DNA from: Oscillospiraceae bacterium
GTDB lineage: Bacteria; Bacillota; Clostridia; Oscillospirales; Ruminococcaceae
Assembly: GCA_017473015.1 (NCBI GenBank)
Contig: JAFUNP010000025.1
Coordinates: 62,001-126,000, forward strand
Direction of reading: 5' to 3'
Length of the DNA: 64,000 nucleotides
This document shows, piece by piece, positions 15,957 to 24,743 of this stretch; position 1 is the first letter of the stretch; each line of letters opens with the position of its first letter. The notes beneath the pieces are model-generated. The model had not been told where the DNA came from. It saw nothing but the letters and a program-made list of their open reading frames with translations, and ran no database searches. Position numbers and translations under genes: made by a program.

Positions 15957-17003
15957 ATGAGCAAAGAACAGCTTAAAGCAGCAGAAAAAGCAATGAGTGA
16001 CTGGTTATCACATCCCGGTGAGCTAGGAAAAGCTCCTTTAAAAATAGAATGTGCAAAAGAATTTGACCTGCATGATTTGCACTATTACATTTTCAGATTC
16101 AAGGAAAAGCTGTTGGGAGACTGGATGCTTGGCGTCTGCGGCGGTTATGAAGATGACTCTCTGGAACACTGTGGTCATGTTTTCAGTGATTTAAAGAAAT
16201 ATAATGAGAAAACTGCTGTTGATGATGCAATAGAAATTGTGGAAAGAATCCGTGCATACTGGATGGAAAGGGTACGCAAACAGGAAGAACTGCAGGCAAA
16301 ACTGAAGGAAAATGCAGATTTCAGAACACAGGAAGAAATTGATGCAGATACAATAAACAGCCAGTTTGTAAAAACTGAAAGCAGATTTTATATAACAGTG
16401 GGTCAGATTGACTGCCCAACAGGCAGAATAGTTGTGGCAGATCCTTTGGCTTATCTCCCAAGTCCGCAGTTTTCGCCTATATTGCAGGAAGCTATACCTG
16501 CGGGAAAATACAATGTGGAAGTTTCAATCTGCAGACAAAACGATATAGGTCTCCGTATGTGTACCGCAAGGCTGAAGGTGAAACATACAGAAGCTGTTAC
16601 ATATAAAAAAGCAACATCAACCGATGAAAGCGCGATAAAACTGAAAGACGGAGTGCTGCATGGATTCCCTGTAGATGCGGGAATGATGTGTTTTTGTGAT
16701 GCCAAGGTTGCAGATGAGTACAGGGCTTTTATTGATAAATGGTATGCTGAAAATCCCGATGGCAATCACTATGATGATTATTTTGCATCATATTTTGCTG
16801 ACAGCTATAAAGAGATGCCGGCTTATCAGCGTGAAGGCGGAGATTTTATAGAGTGGACAAACCCTGATACAGAAAACAGTCTTGTTATGATAGCTTCCGG
16901 CTTCGGCGACGGCTTTTACAACAGCTATTATGGACATGATGCTGACGGCGAAATATGTGAAATCATCGTGCCGATGGTGAATCCTGCGATTTTCGGATGT
17001 TAA
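15957..17003 (+). CDS. DUF4241-domain protein
   Basis: 348 residues from the second in-frame ATG. AGGAG is only 2 nt from the first ATG (15951) but 8 nt from the second, so the second is preferred. The N-terminal part (about 1-125) is helical and charged. The DUF4241 part shows GRIVVADPLAYL, IPAGKYNVEVSICRQ, RMCTARLKV, FPVDAGMMCFCD and the closing IASGFGDGFYNSYYGHDADG. DUF4241 proteins are of unknown biochemical role and are often found in toxin-immunity arrays. Here it stands alone with one small upstream gene. Domain call is from memory of these motifs. Confidence 0.75.
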   Translation: MSKEQLKAAEKAMSDWLSHPGELGKAPLKIECAKEFDLHDLHYYIFRFKEKLLGDWMLGVCGGYEDDSLEHCGHVFSDLKKYNEKTAVDDAIEIVERIRAYWMERVRKQEELQAKLKENADFRTQEEIDADTINSQFVKTESRFYITVGQIDCPTGRIVVADPLAYLPSPQFSPILQEAIPAGKYNVEVSICRQNDIGLRMCTARLKVKHTEAVTYKKATSTDESAIKLKDGVLHGFPVDAGMMCFCDAKVADEYRAFIDKWYAENPDGNHYDDYFASYFADSYKEMPAYQREGGDFIEWTNPDTENSLVMIASGFGDGFYNSYYGHDADGEICEIIVPMVNPAIFGC

Positions 17004-17014
17004 TGCACCCGTTC

Positions 17015-17068
17015 GGGAGGAAAAATGAAAAGAGAAACAGAACTTGGATAACCAAGTTCTGTTTCTCT
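17015..17068 (+). other. Tiny ORF inside a 17-bp perfect hairpin
   Basis: A good ribosome site GGGAGG (17015-17020) precedes ATG at 17025, which opens the eight-codon ORF MKRETELG. The ORF overlaps a perfect 17-bp inverted repeat (17031-17047 and 17052-17068) with an ATAA loop. No T-run follows the stem, so it is not a normal terminator. The rest of the gap to 17262 shows no gene or motif. Coding is unproven. Confidence 0.45.
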
Positions 17069-17262
17069 ATATGGGACTAATTATTTATTAGTTTTTTCAT
17101 ATTAGCAATTTATAAAACTTTGATTGAAGTTCTAAAAATCCGATGCTGTTTCAGACAAAATAAGAAAAATTTGATGAATTTAGCAGGTTATTTACAATAG
17201 TCTAACTGTTCGATAAATCCCAATTTGACTGACAGTCTGTTAACTCTCAATCTACCAAATAA

Positions 17263-17289
17263 AAAAGGGAACGCTGTGCGTTCCCTTTT
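17263..17289 (-). terminator. greA terminator
   Basis: 12-bp stem AAAAGGGAACGC/GCGTTCCCTTTT (17263-17274, 17278-17289) with a 3-nt loop and T-run on the minus strand. Confidence 0.9.
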
Positions 17290-17302
17290 ATTTTGCCTAT
17301 AA

Positions 17303-17782
17303 TTATCTGTGGATAACAACCTCTTTGATTGTCAGTTTCATTGCAGCGCCTGTTGGCAGGTCTACAGTAACTGTTTCGCCTGTTTTGTGGCCTTTGAGAG
17401 CCAGACCTACAGGACAGTCTTCACTGATTTTACCATTGAGAGGGTCATATTCAGTGCTGCCCACAATGTCATATGCTTCTTCAAAACCGTCTTCATCAAC
17501 AACGATTACATGCACGCCAACACCAACAGTGTCTTTGTTCATGGTATCTTTGTTTACGATTTTAGCATTTTTAACTGTAGCTTCCAGTTCCAGGATGCGC
17601 TGTTCTACCAGGCCCTGTTCATTTTTAGCTTCGTCGTATTCGCTGTTTTCAGAAAGGTCACCGAAGCCACGGGCTACTTTGATTTTTTCAGCCAGTTCTG
17701 CGCGTTTTTCTGTTTTCAGGTATTCCAGCTCCTGAACCAGAGCGTCATAACCGGACTGGGTAAGTAATACTTCTTTTGCCAC
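17303..17782 (-). CDS. greA: Transcription elongation factor GreA
   Basis: 159 residues. The N-terminal coiled-coil hairpin carries LTQSGYDALVQELEYLKTEK and ENSEYDEAKNEQG, with the acidic tip DLSENSEYDEAK that enters the RNA polymerase secondary channel and stimulates transcript cleavage. The C-terminal domain has VGSTEYDPLNGKISEDCPVG and LKGHKTGETVTV. The start is a GTG at 17782, giving the family-standard opening MAKEVLLTQSGYDAL; AAGGAG lies 9 nt before it. The more upstream TTG (17809) would place the ribosome site inside the gene and is rejected. Monocistronic. Confidence 0.96.
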   Translation of the reverse strand: MAKEVLLTQSGYDALVQELEYLKTEKRAELAEKIKVARGFGDLSENSEYDEAKNEQGLVEQRILELEATVKNAKIVNKDTMNKDTVGVGVHVIVVDEDGFEEAYDIVGSTEYDPLNGKISEDCPVGLALKGHKTGETVTVDLPTGAAMKLTIKEVVIHR

Positions 17783-17903
17783 TTTGATAATCTCCTTCTT
17801 GTTAAGCAATCTATAATATTATAGTCACTTAAACCTGTAATGTCAATAATAAAAAATGGAATTTTCCGTGAAAACAAAGGAAAAATGCCGGATGGGGATT
17901 AAA

Positions 17904-17933
17904 CGAAAAACTTCCCGTAAGGGAAGTTTTTCG
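17904..17933 (-). terminator. Terminator of the EF-G-like gene
   Basis: 13-bp perfect stem CGAAAAACTTCCC/GGGAAGTTTTTCG (17904-17916, 17921-17933) with a GTAA loop. Confidence 0.88.
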
Positions 17934-17957
17934 CTTTTTGGGGAAAGAATATTAAGA

Positions 17958-20033
17958 CTATTCTTCGTCGTATTTAGCAACAATAAATTTCTTGGCTTCT
18001 TCCACAACTTTGCCTTCCAGGTTAGCTGGCAGCTGTTCGTATCTTGTGAATTCGAATGTGAAGTAGCCTCTGCCCTGTGTCAGTGAGCGGATATATGTAG
18101 TAAAGTCAGACATTTCGCTCATTGGACATTCAGCACTTACTTTCTGCAGGCCATCACCAACCGGTTCGATACCCAGAACACGGCCGCGGCGTTTGTTAAC
18201 TTCGCCCATTACGTCACCTGTGTTAGCGTCCGGAACGAATGCATCCAGTGTGCCGATTGGTTCAAGCAGACATGGGGAAGCATCTTTCAGACCGGCTTTG
18301 TAAGCCAGTGTTGCAGCCAGTTTAAATGCCATTTCAGAAGAGTCAACAGGGTGGTAGGAACCGTCAAGCAGTGTAGCTTTCAGACCTACTACAGGATAGC
18401 CGGCCAGAACGCCGTATTTCTTGGCATCCTGCAGACCTTTTTCAACAGCTGGGAAGTAGTTCTTTGGAACTGCGCCGCCGAATACTTTTTCTTCAAATAC
18501 CAGTTCGTCGCCTTCTGTTGGTGAGAATTCAATCCAAACATGACCGTACTGACCGTGACCGCCGGACTGTTTCTTGTGTTTACCTTCAGCTTTAACAGTT
18601 TTTCTGATTGTTTCTCTGTAAGCTACTCTTGGTTTGGAAAGTTCAGCTTCAACGCCGAATTTGCCTTTCATTTTTGCCAGAACAACATCCAGATGCTGTT
18701 CGCCCAGACCTTTAATCAGCTGCTGTGCTGTTTCAGGGTCCTGACGGTAGTTAACTGTGCAGTCTTCTTCCATAATTCTCTGGAGAGAGGAGGAGATTTT
18801 TGCTTCGTCGCCTTTTTTCTTTGGACGGATTGCCATTTCCATTGTAGGAGTAGGGAATTCGTTGTTCAGTGCGCGGTATTCGTTCTGTGGGTCACAGAGA
18901 ATATCGCCTGTTTTTGTGTTTGCCAGTTTTGTAACTGCGCCGATGTCACCGGCTTTGATATATTCAGCATCAATCTGCTTTTTACCGCGGAGGAACAGCA
19001 GTTTGCCCAGTCTTTCAGCGCCGCCCACTGTTGTGTTTACAACATTGGAGTCAGCTTTCAGGTTACCGGAAAGAACTTTTACAAAGGACATTTTGCCTAC
19101 GAATGGGTCAGCAACTGTTTTGAATACCAGAGCTGCAACCTGGCTGTTTTCATTGAATGGGAGAACAACTTCTGTTGAACCCAGAGCCAGAGGTGTGCCG
19201 TCTGTATCTTCCGGAGATGGAGCCAGTTCATTGATGATATCCAGCAGCATGTCGATACCTTCCAGCTTAACTGTGGCACCGCAAACTACAGGAGTGATTG
19301 TACCGGCCTTGATACCTTTTTTGATACCTGTTGTGATTTCAGCTTTTGTAAACTGTTCACCGGAGAAGTATTTTTCAAACAGTTCTTCATCTGTTTCAGC
19401 AACAGCTTCGTTGATAGCTGTTACCAGACCGTCCAGACGGTGACCTGTAGCAGGCATAACAACTTCTTCAGCTTTGCCGTTTTTATACTGGTAAGCTTTG
19501 AATTCCATCAGGTTGATGTATGTAACTTTGTCGCCGTTAACTACAGGAACAACGATAGGACATACCTGTGGACCAAATTCAGCTTTCAGTTCTTCGAAAA
19601 CATTGTAGAAGTCAGCGTTTTCAGCATCAATTTTTGATACATAAATCATTGTTGAGCGGCCGTATTTATTGCTGAGCTTGTAAGCTTTCTGTGTGCCTAC
19701 TTCAACGCCGTCTTTAGCACTTACAGTGATAAGTGTTGTTTCGCAGGCTTTAACGCCTTCGTACATACCCAGTTCAAAGTCAAACAGACCAGGTACGTCA
19801 ACCAGGTTAACTTTTACGCCATTGTGTTCGTATGGTGCAACTGCGCTGGACAGTGAGCATACTCTTTTGATTTCTTCGCCGTCAAAGTCAGACACTGTAT
19901 TACCGTCTTCTACACGACCCTGACGGTCAGTTGTCTTTGTTGCGTACAGCAGAGCTTCCACCAGGCTGGTTTTACCGCTGCCGGCGTGGCCTGCAACCAT
20001 CACATTTTTTATTTTCAGATTTTTGTAGTCCAT
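17958..20033 (-). CDS. EF-G-like translational GTPase, divergent paralogue
   Basis: 691 residues with the full five-domain EF-G layout (GTPase, domain II, III, IV, V). The GTPase signatures depart from housekeeping EF-G: G1 is GHAGSGKT (15-22) rather than AHxDxGKT, G3 is DVPGLFDF (79-86) where EF-G has DTPGHVDF so the catalytic His is Leu83, and G4 is SKID (133-136) rather than NKxD. These are features of the EF-G-like group found beside a normal FusA in many Firmicutes. Domain IV has GGHGQYGHVWIEF and GSYHPVDSSEMAFKLAA. Function is unclear: translocation, recycling or stress have been suggested for relatives. Monocistronic with its own terminator. Confidence 0.9.
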   Translation of the reverse strand: MDYKNLKIKNVMVAGHAGSGKTSLVEALLYATKTTDRQGRVEDGNTVSDFDGEEIKRVCSLSSAVAPYEHNGVKVNLVDVPGLFDFELGMYEGVKACETTLITVSAKDGVEVGTQKAYKLSNKYGRSTMIYVSKIDAENADFYNVFEELKAEFGPQVCPIVVPVVNGDKVTYINLMEFKAYQYKNGKAEEVVMPATGHRLDGLVTAINEAVAETDEELFEKYFSGEQFTKAEITTGIKKGIKAGTITPVVCGATVKLEGIDMLLDIINELAPSPEDTDGTPLALGSTEVVLPFNENSQVAALVFKTVADPFVGKMSFVKVLSGNLKADSNVVNTTVGGAERLGKLLFLRGKKQIDAEYIKAGDIGAVTKLANTKTGDILCDPQNEYRALNNEFPTPTMEMAIRPKKKGDEAKISSSLQRIMEEDCTVNYRQDPETAQQLIKGLGEQHLDVVLAKMKGKFGVEAELSKPRVAYRETIRKTVKAEGKHKKQSGGHGQYGHVWIEFSPTEGDELVFEEKVFGGAVPKNYFPAVEKGLQDAKKYGVLAGYPVVGLKATLLDGSYHPVDSSEMAFKLAATLAYKAGLKDASPCLLEPIGTLDAFVPDANTGDVMGEVNKRRGRVLGIEPVGDGLQKVSAECPMSEMSDFTTYIRSLTQGRGYFTFEFTRYEQLPANLEGKVVEEAKKFIVAKYDEE

Positions 20034-20318
20034 GATAAAATGAACCCCCTTTTAAAGATTTTGAATTACGTCTTAATACCCCTTTTGTACTTCGGTGTAC
20101 AAACATTACAAAAATTGTACCACAAAAGTGGAAATTTTTAAATGATTTTCACATACTTTTTTCATTTTTAAGTGTAGAAATTAGATATTGACTATTGTTT
20201 ATATTTACCAAAGGTTTTTTATAAATCAAACATTTTTCCATTTTTTGTATGCTGGTCACAGAATAACAGGGCAAAATATGATAACATACTATCAGAATAT
20301 GTTGAGGGAGACTGTATT

Positions 20319-20855
20319 ATGAAAAGAGTATTGGTAGTAGTGGATTATCAGAAAGATTTTGTGGACGGTTCACTGGGTTTTCTCCAGAGCGAAAATATAG
20401 CTCCGGAAATATACTCCCTGGTGGTAAAAGCCACAAGGAACAAAGACCTTGTGGTATTCACAAAGGATACCCATTATGAAAATTATCTGTCCACACGCGA
20501 GGGCAAATTCCTGCCGGTAAAGCACTGTATAAAAGGCACTGACGGCCACAGACTGTACGGTGAGCTGGAGGCTTTTGAAGATGTAATCAGTCCTGATGTA
20601 ATAATAGTGGAAAAGGAAACCTTCGGAAGCGACAAGCTGTGCAATGTCATCGAAGAGGCCTTTAACGGCGAGCCGGATGTGATAGAATTCTGCGGTGTGG
20701 TGACAAATATATGCGTTCTGTCAAATGTTGTGCTGTGCCAGACACACTTTAAAAACGCAGAGATAATAGTCCACGAAGATGCCACCGCCGCAGTGGGCAA
20801 CAGCCAGACCTACGCCATTGAAGTACTGAAAGGCCTGGGAGTAAAGGTGGTTTAA
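20319..20855 (+). CDS. Cysteine hydrolase, isochorismatase/nicotinamidase family
   Basis: 178 residues. The triad residues are visible: Asp9 (VVVDYQKDFVDG), Lys99 (VEKETFGS) and Cys132 (VVTNICVLSN). The conserved cis-peptide region is GVVTNIC. HYENYLSTREG with TKDTHYENY near 48-56 provides the metal-site Asp/His expected of nicotinamidases. It probably deamidates nicotinamide (or a related amide) to feed NAD salvage, which would fit the NAD synthetase 4.5 kb away; isochorismatase activity is the alternative. GAGGGAG precedes the ATG. Followed by a repeat-rich gap. Confidence 0.87.
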   Translation: MKRVLVVVDYQKDFVDGSLGFLQSENIAPEIYSLVVKATRNKDLVVFTKDTHYENYLSTREGKFLPVKHCIKGTDGHRLYGELEAFEDVISPDVIIVEKETFGSDKLCNVIEEAFNGEPDVIEFCGVVTNICVLSNVVLCQTHFKNAEIIVHEDATAAVGNSQTYAIEVLKGLGVKVV

Positions 20856-21458
20856 AGCGTTTTATTGTGAAGTATACTTTATGGAACGCTAAAAGCGTTG
20901 TTACTTTTGAGACCAAAAGTAACAAAAAGTCCTGGGGGTAAGCGTAGCGCCAGAGCGGTTCGTCTGAAAGACGAAACACGAGTCTGTCCTTGCGAGTGTA
21001 GCGGGGCGACTCCCCCAGACCCCAACGCGTAGAAGGTATGCGCGTCACTATTACCTCCAAAAAATGCTGCGCATTTTCAAATCGGCAACTTAACGTCACG
21101 CGCATATTATCAATCGGGAGGAGTGCTGCGCCCTCCCGATACCCACCCCGCGTAGGGTACGATGCCCACATCGTACCGTTGGCGGTAAGCGTAGCGCCGG
21201 AATGGTTTTGCCGCAGGCAAAAACGCGAGCTCGTCCTGAGAGCGTAGTGGGGCCGCGGAAGGCGATTTATTCGCTGACCGTGCGCAAATGCGAGCTGTAG
21301 CGAAATGCGAGCAAGCCAAGACGGCTCCCTCGACGTCCCGAAAATATGCTTTACAGAATATTTTAAAGGCGATTCGTGAATCGCCCCTATGCGATAAAAC
21401 ATCAGACAAATTATAATTGGCGCAGGGGCGGATAGCATCCGCCAGTAATAAACACAGC
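20856..21458. repeat. Composite repeat region R3
   Basis: About 600 bp without a credible gene. It contains two diverged copies of a block beginning GGTAAGCGTAGCGCC (20937-21012 and 21183-21254), an R1-like palindrome GTACGATGCCCACATCGTAC near 21157-21176, the word AGGCGATTCGTGAATCGCC near 21363-21385, and many G+C-rich inverted repeats. Open frames on the minus strand here (up to 229 codons) run through the repeats and have no ribosome site, so I treat them as spurious. Confidence 0.75.
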
Positions 21459-21490
21459 AAAAAGCAGACAGTTTTCACTGTCTGCTTTTT
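21459..21490 (-). terminator. Terminator of the lrp-ispE operon
   Basis: 13-bp perfect stem AAAAAGCAGACAG/CTGTCTGCTTTTT (21459-21471, 21478-21490), loop TTTTCA. Confidence 0.9.
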
Positions 21491-21508
21491 GCGTATAATC
21501 AATTATCA

Positions 21509-22405
21509 CTATCTTCTTTTATTGTATTTGCCGCGGTCCATTGTGATGCTGGCTCCAAAATCAACAGGTTTGGCCAGGAATACGCTGCGTACCCTGCCTT
21601 TGAAATACTGGAAAGCCCGTTTTGCTTTTTCCTCGCTGTCAAAAATACCGAACACAGCTGCACCGCTGCCTGTCATCACACTGCCCAGAGCCCCCTGTTC
21701 AATCAGCTGTTTTTTGATAGGCTCAGTATCCTCACTGCCGGCGGCTTTTTCCAGGTCGTTGGCCATATATTTTGCAATAGCTGTCAGGTCTTCGTTTTCA
21801 ATGGCCTGCACCAGCTTGTCTGTTTCCACTTTGGTTTTATAACCCAACTTGTCATAGTTTGCAAAAGCCTGTGGTGTGGATACCCCCTTTGACGGCATGC
21901 AGATAACAAAGTGACAGCGTGGCATGTCAGCACATGGCAGAATAATATTGCCCACACCCTGCACTCTCTTGGTGCCGCCCACCAGCATGAACGGAACATC
22001 ACTGCCGGTCATAGCACCGATTTCACACAATTGTTCCATTGTAAATCGGGTATTGTACAGCTTGTTCAGACCCACAATTACACCGGCTGCATCAGCACTG
22101 CCGCCGGCCATACCGGCCTTGATAGGTACTGTTTTTTTGATGTAAATATGTACGCCGCCATCAATTTTTGCATAGTCAAAGAAATTGATAGCTGCCATAA
22201 CCGCAGTATTTTTACTGTCGGTAGGTATGTAACGGGCATTGGAGCCCATTGTAATACCACTGTCCTGCTTTGTCAGTGTTACACGCTCAAAAATAGATAC
22301 CGACTGCATAATCATATCCAACAGGTGGTAGCCTTTTTCGTCCACACCTGTAATATCCAGTGACAGATTTATTTTCGCCGGAGCAATTACGGTTACTCTA
22401 TCCAT
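21509..22405 (-). CDS. ispE: 4-diphosphocytidyl-2-C-methyl-D-erythritol kinase
   Basis: 298 residues of the GHMP kinase family. APAKINLSLDITG opens the chain, and PIKAGMAGGSADAAGVIVGLN (about 95-115) is the ATP-binding glycine loop; SGSDVPFMLVGGTKRVQG and GSVMTGSGAAVFGIF are the other family blocks. It phosphorylates CDP-methylerythritol in the non-mevalonate isoprenoid pathway. AAGAGGTGA precedes the ATG. It is last in an operon after lrp, an aminotransferase and a DUF362 ferredoxin protein, with 10 nt to the preceding stop; no functional link is obvious. Confidence 0.96.
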   Translation of the reverse strand: MDRVTVIAPAKINLSLDITGVDEKGYHLLDMIMQSVSIFERVTLTKQDSGITMGSNARYIPTDSKNTAVMAAINFFDYAKIDGGVHIYIKKTVPIKAGMAGGSADAAGVIVGLNKLYNTRFTMEQLCEIGAMTGSDVPFMLVGGTKRVQGVGNIILPCADMPRCHFVICMPSKGVSTPQAFANYDKLGYKTKVETDKLVQAIENEDLTAIAKYMANDLEKAAGSEDTEPIKKQLIEQGALGSVMTGSGAAVFGIFDSEEKAKRAFQYFKGRVRSVFLAKPVDFGASITMDRGKYNKRR

Positions 22406-22415
22406 AATTCACCTC

Positions 22416-23561
22416 TTAAATATTGAAAAATACGCTTCGTTTTACATCTATAGCTTTTACCGGGCACATTTCGTGGCAGCAGAAGCATTTTATACATTTA
22501 TTATAATCTATAATTGCCTTTTTGTTAACAATTTTTATTGTTTTTTGTGGACAAATATCACGGCACTGACCACAGCCTATACAGGCTGATTTTTTTACCT
22601 TTGGCTTGGGAGCCAGATACTTTTCCACCGTAGGTGTGGCCCAGCGCAGGGCACGGGGCACTCTGTCACCGAAATCTATGCGGTAAGACTGTGGCATAGT
22701 AAAATTTTCCAGTTTTTTGTAAAGCCGGACATCACCACAGACACAGTCCGCAGGCAGTACCGGCGGAACCAGGCCTCTTTTTATGGTTTCAGCCATTATA
22801 GGCGGCTGCATGGGGTTAAAACCCATCATATTGCAAACTGCCAGGTCGGTATAATAAGGATTGTCGCCTGCTATAAGCATGCCCAGATGCACCGGTGTAC
22901 CGCTGCCCGGTCCGTCGCCCTCCATACCTGTCACAGCATCAATTATAGTCAGGGTGGGTTTCACTGTTTCGCACAGGTCCACTATCATCCGGGCAAAATT
23001 TTCCTTGTCCGGAAAACGCATGTGAAACTCCGCCTTTTTCAGCCCCGGAACACAACCAAACAGGTTTTTCACAGCAGCAGACATGCCTGTCATCACATGG
23101 GTTTTGAATTTGGCCAGATTTATAACCACATCGCTGTTTACCACAGGAGCCAACAGCTCAAACTCCTTCACTATTTTACCATCAGTTTTCACAGTGGCGG
23201 TTTCATACTTTGTGTAGATTTTTGCACCGTAGCGTGCAGCCACATCGGCAAAGCCGCAGGTTTTGTAGCTGGCGGCATGGACAGCCACATTTGACGGGCC
23301 GCCGCCGGAGTCGGCCACCAGTATATTCTCCCCTTTTGCCCCCATTTCTTTCAGACAGACAATCACCGCTTCCACCACTGCAGGGTGGGTGGTGACAGCC
23401 TTTTCCGGAGCAGAACGGGACAGCATATTTGGTTTGAGCAATATGGTTGTGTCAGGCGTAATAATGCTGGAGATATTGTAAAATTCCAGTATCTCCCTGA
23501 CAGAACTATACACACAGTCCATTTCATAGGATGGTGTAATTTTAAAATAAATATTGTTCAT
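22416..23561 (-). CDS. DUF362-domain protein with two 4Fe-4S clusters
   Basis: 381 residues. The large N-terminal DUF362 domain has LKPNMLSRSAPEKAVTTHP, VADSGGGPSNVAVH, LAKFKTHVMTGMSAAVKNL and GCVPGLKKAEFHMRFPD. The C-terminus (about 320-370) holds two ferredoxin motifs, CIGCGQCRDICP and CIKCFCCHEMCP, each for a 4Fe-4S cluster. Relatives are anaerobe proteins of unknown electron acceptor. It begins 3 nt after the aminotransferase stop without a strong ribosome site, so coupling is likely. The DUF362 fold is also seen in proteins of nickel or iron-sulfur metabolism; the role here is open. Confidence 0.88.
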   Translation of the reverse strand: MNNIYFKITPSYEMDCVYSSVREILEFYNISSIITPDTTILLKPNMLSRSAPEKAVTTHPAVVEAVIVCLKEMGAKGENILVADSGGGPSNVAVHAASYKTCGFADVAARYGAKIYTKYETATVKTDGKIVKEFELLAPVVNSDVVINLAKFKTHVMTGMSAAVKNLFGCVPGLKKAEFHMRFPDKENFARMIVDLCETVKPTLTIIDAVTGMEGDGPGSGTPVHLGMLIAGDNPYYTDLAVCNMMGFNPMQPPIMAETIKRGLVPPVLPADCVCGDVRLYKKLENFTMPQSYRIDFGDRVPRALRWATPTVEKYLAPKPKVKKSACIGCGQCRDICPQKTIKIVNKKAIIDYNKCIKCFCCHEMCPVKAIDVKRSVFFNI

Positions 23562-23564
23562 TTA

Positions 23565-24743
23565 TTATTTGTTTTCTTTCAAGTCGTTTAAAAATTCTGC
23601 TATTCGCTTGGTCGCTTCCATAAGATGGTCAAGGGAATAGGAGTAGGAAATGCGCACAAAGCCTTCGCCAGCCTTTCCAAAAGCGTTGCCAGGGATAACA
23701 GCCACACGGTTTCTTCTGATGAGCCGCTCGCAGAATTCCTCGCTGGTCATACCTGTACCGCGGATGTCCGCAAACACATAGAATGCCCCCTGGGCATTGT
23801 AACATGGCAGACCGATGCTGTTCAGCTCATTTATAAGAAAACGGCGGCGCATGTCATATTGACGGCGCATTGCATCGATTTCATCATCACACTCGTTCAT
23901 AGCTACCACTGCAGCGTACTGACTGGTGGTAGGGGCACAGATTACAGCCACCTGATGCAGTGTAGCCATACAGTCGATGATAGGTTTTGGCCCCATGGCG
24001 TAACCCAGACGCCAGCCCGTCATGGCATAGGCTTTTGAAAAACCGTTGATGACAACTGTTCTTTCTCGCATGCCGGGAATTGATGCAAAGGACACATGCT
24101 GATACTCACCGTAGGTCAGCTCTGCATAAATTTCGTCTGTCATTACAAATATATCTGTATCACGGATAACATCGGCAATGGCCAGCAGGTCCTGCTCTTC
24201 CATAATGGCACCTGTAGGGTTGGCCGGGAACGGCAGCACCAGAATTTTGGTTTTGTCTGTAATGGCGGCTTTCAGCTCATCTGCTGTCAGGCGGAAGTTG
24301 TTTTCCTGTTTCAGTGGTATTTCCACCACTTTTGCACCGCACAGGCGTGCAATAGGGTCATAACTGACATAACATGGGGTTGGCAGGATAACCTCGTCAC
24401 CGGGGTTCAGCATACAGCGGAACAGCATATCTATACCTTCGCTGCCTCCCACAGTAACCATGACCTCTTCCGGCGAATAATCCAGACGGAAGCGGCGTTT
24501 CTGATATTCACAGATAGCTCTTTTCAATGGCATCAGGCCCAGACCAGGGCTGTACCAGGTTTTGCCTTTTTCCAGCGCCTGTATACCGGCCTCGCGTATT
24601 CTCCACGGTGTTTTGAAGTCAGGTTCACCTACCCCCAGAACGATGCAATCGCCTACTTCCTTTGCCAGAAGCGACACTTTTTCTATGGGAGAAAGCGGAA
24701 TGTCCCTTATAGCTTTGTTCAGGTATTTGTCATAATCCATCAT
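23565..24743 (-). CDS. Aminotransferase class I/II, PLP dependent
   Basis: 392 residues of fold type I. Key blocks: LGVGEPDFKTPWRIREA, YSPGLGLMPLKRAI, VTVGGSEGIDMLFR, PFPANPTGAIM, and the Schiff-base site NGFSKAYAMTGWRLGY with Lys237. FVRISYSYSLDHL near the end carries the carboxylate-binding Arg. Aspartate, alanine or aromatic substrates are all possible. It overlaps the Lrp gene by 4 nt (ATGA), a layout that usually means the regulator controls this enzyme or senses its amino acid. Confidence 0.92.
   Translation of the reverse strand: MMDYDKYLNKAIRDIPLSPIEKVSLLAKEVGDCIVLGVGEPDFKTPWRIREAGIQALEKGKTWYSPGLGLMPLKRAICEYQKRRFRLDYSPEEVMVTVGGSEGIDMLFRCMLNPGDEVILPTPCYVSYDPIARLCGAKVVEIPLKQENNFRLTADELKAAITDKTKILVLPFPANPTGAIMEEQDLLAIADVIRDTDIFVMTDEIYAELTYGEYQHVSFASIPGMRERTVVINGFSKAYAMTGWRLGYAMGPKPIIDCMATLHQVAVICAPTTSQYAAVVAMNECDDEIDAMRRQYDMRRRFLINELNSIGLPCYNAQGAFYVFADIRGTGMTSEEFCERLIRRNRVAVIPGNAFGKAGEGFVRISYSYSLDHLMEATKRIAEFLNDLKENK

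Noticed and set aside
20749..21502. Minus-strand ORFs of 130-229 codons
   Set aside because: They run across repeat R3 and the 3' end of the hydrolase gene, lack ribosome sites and show no family likeness.
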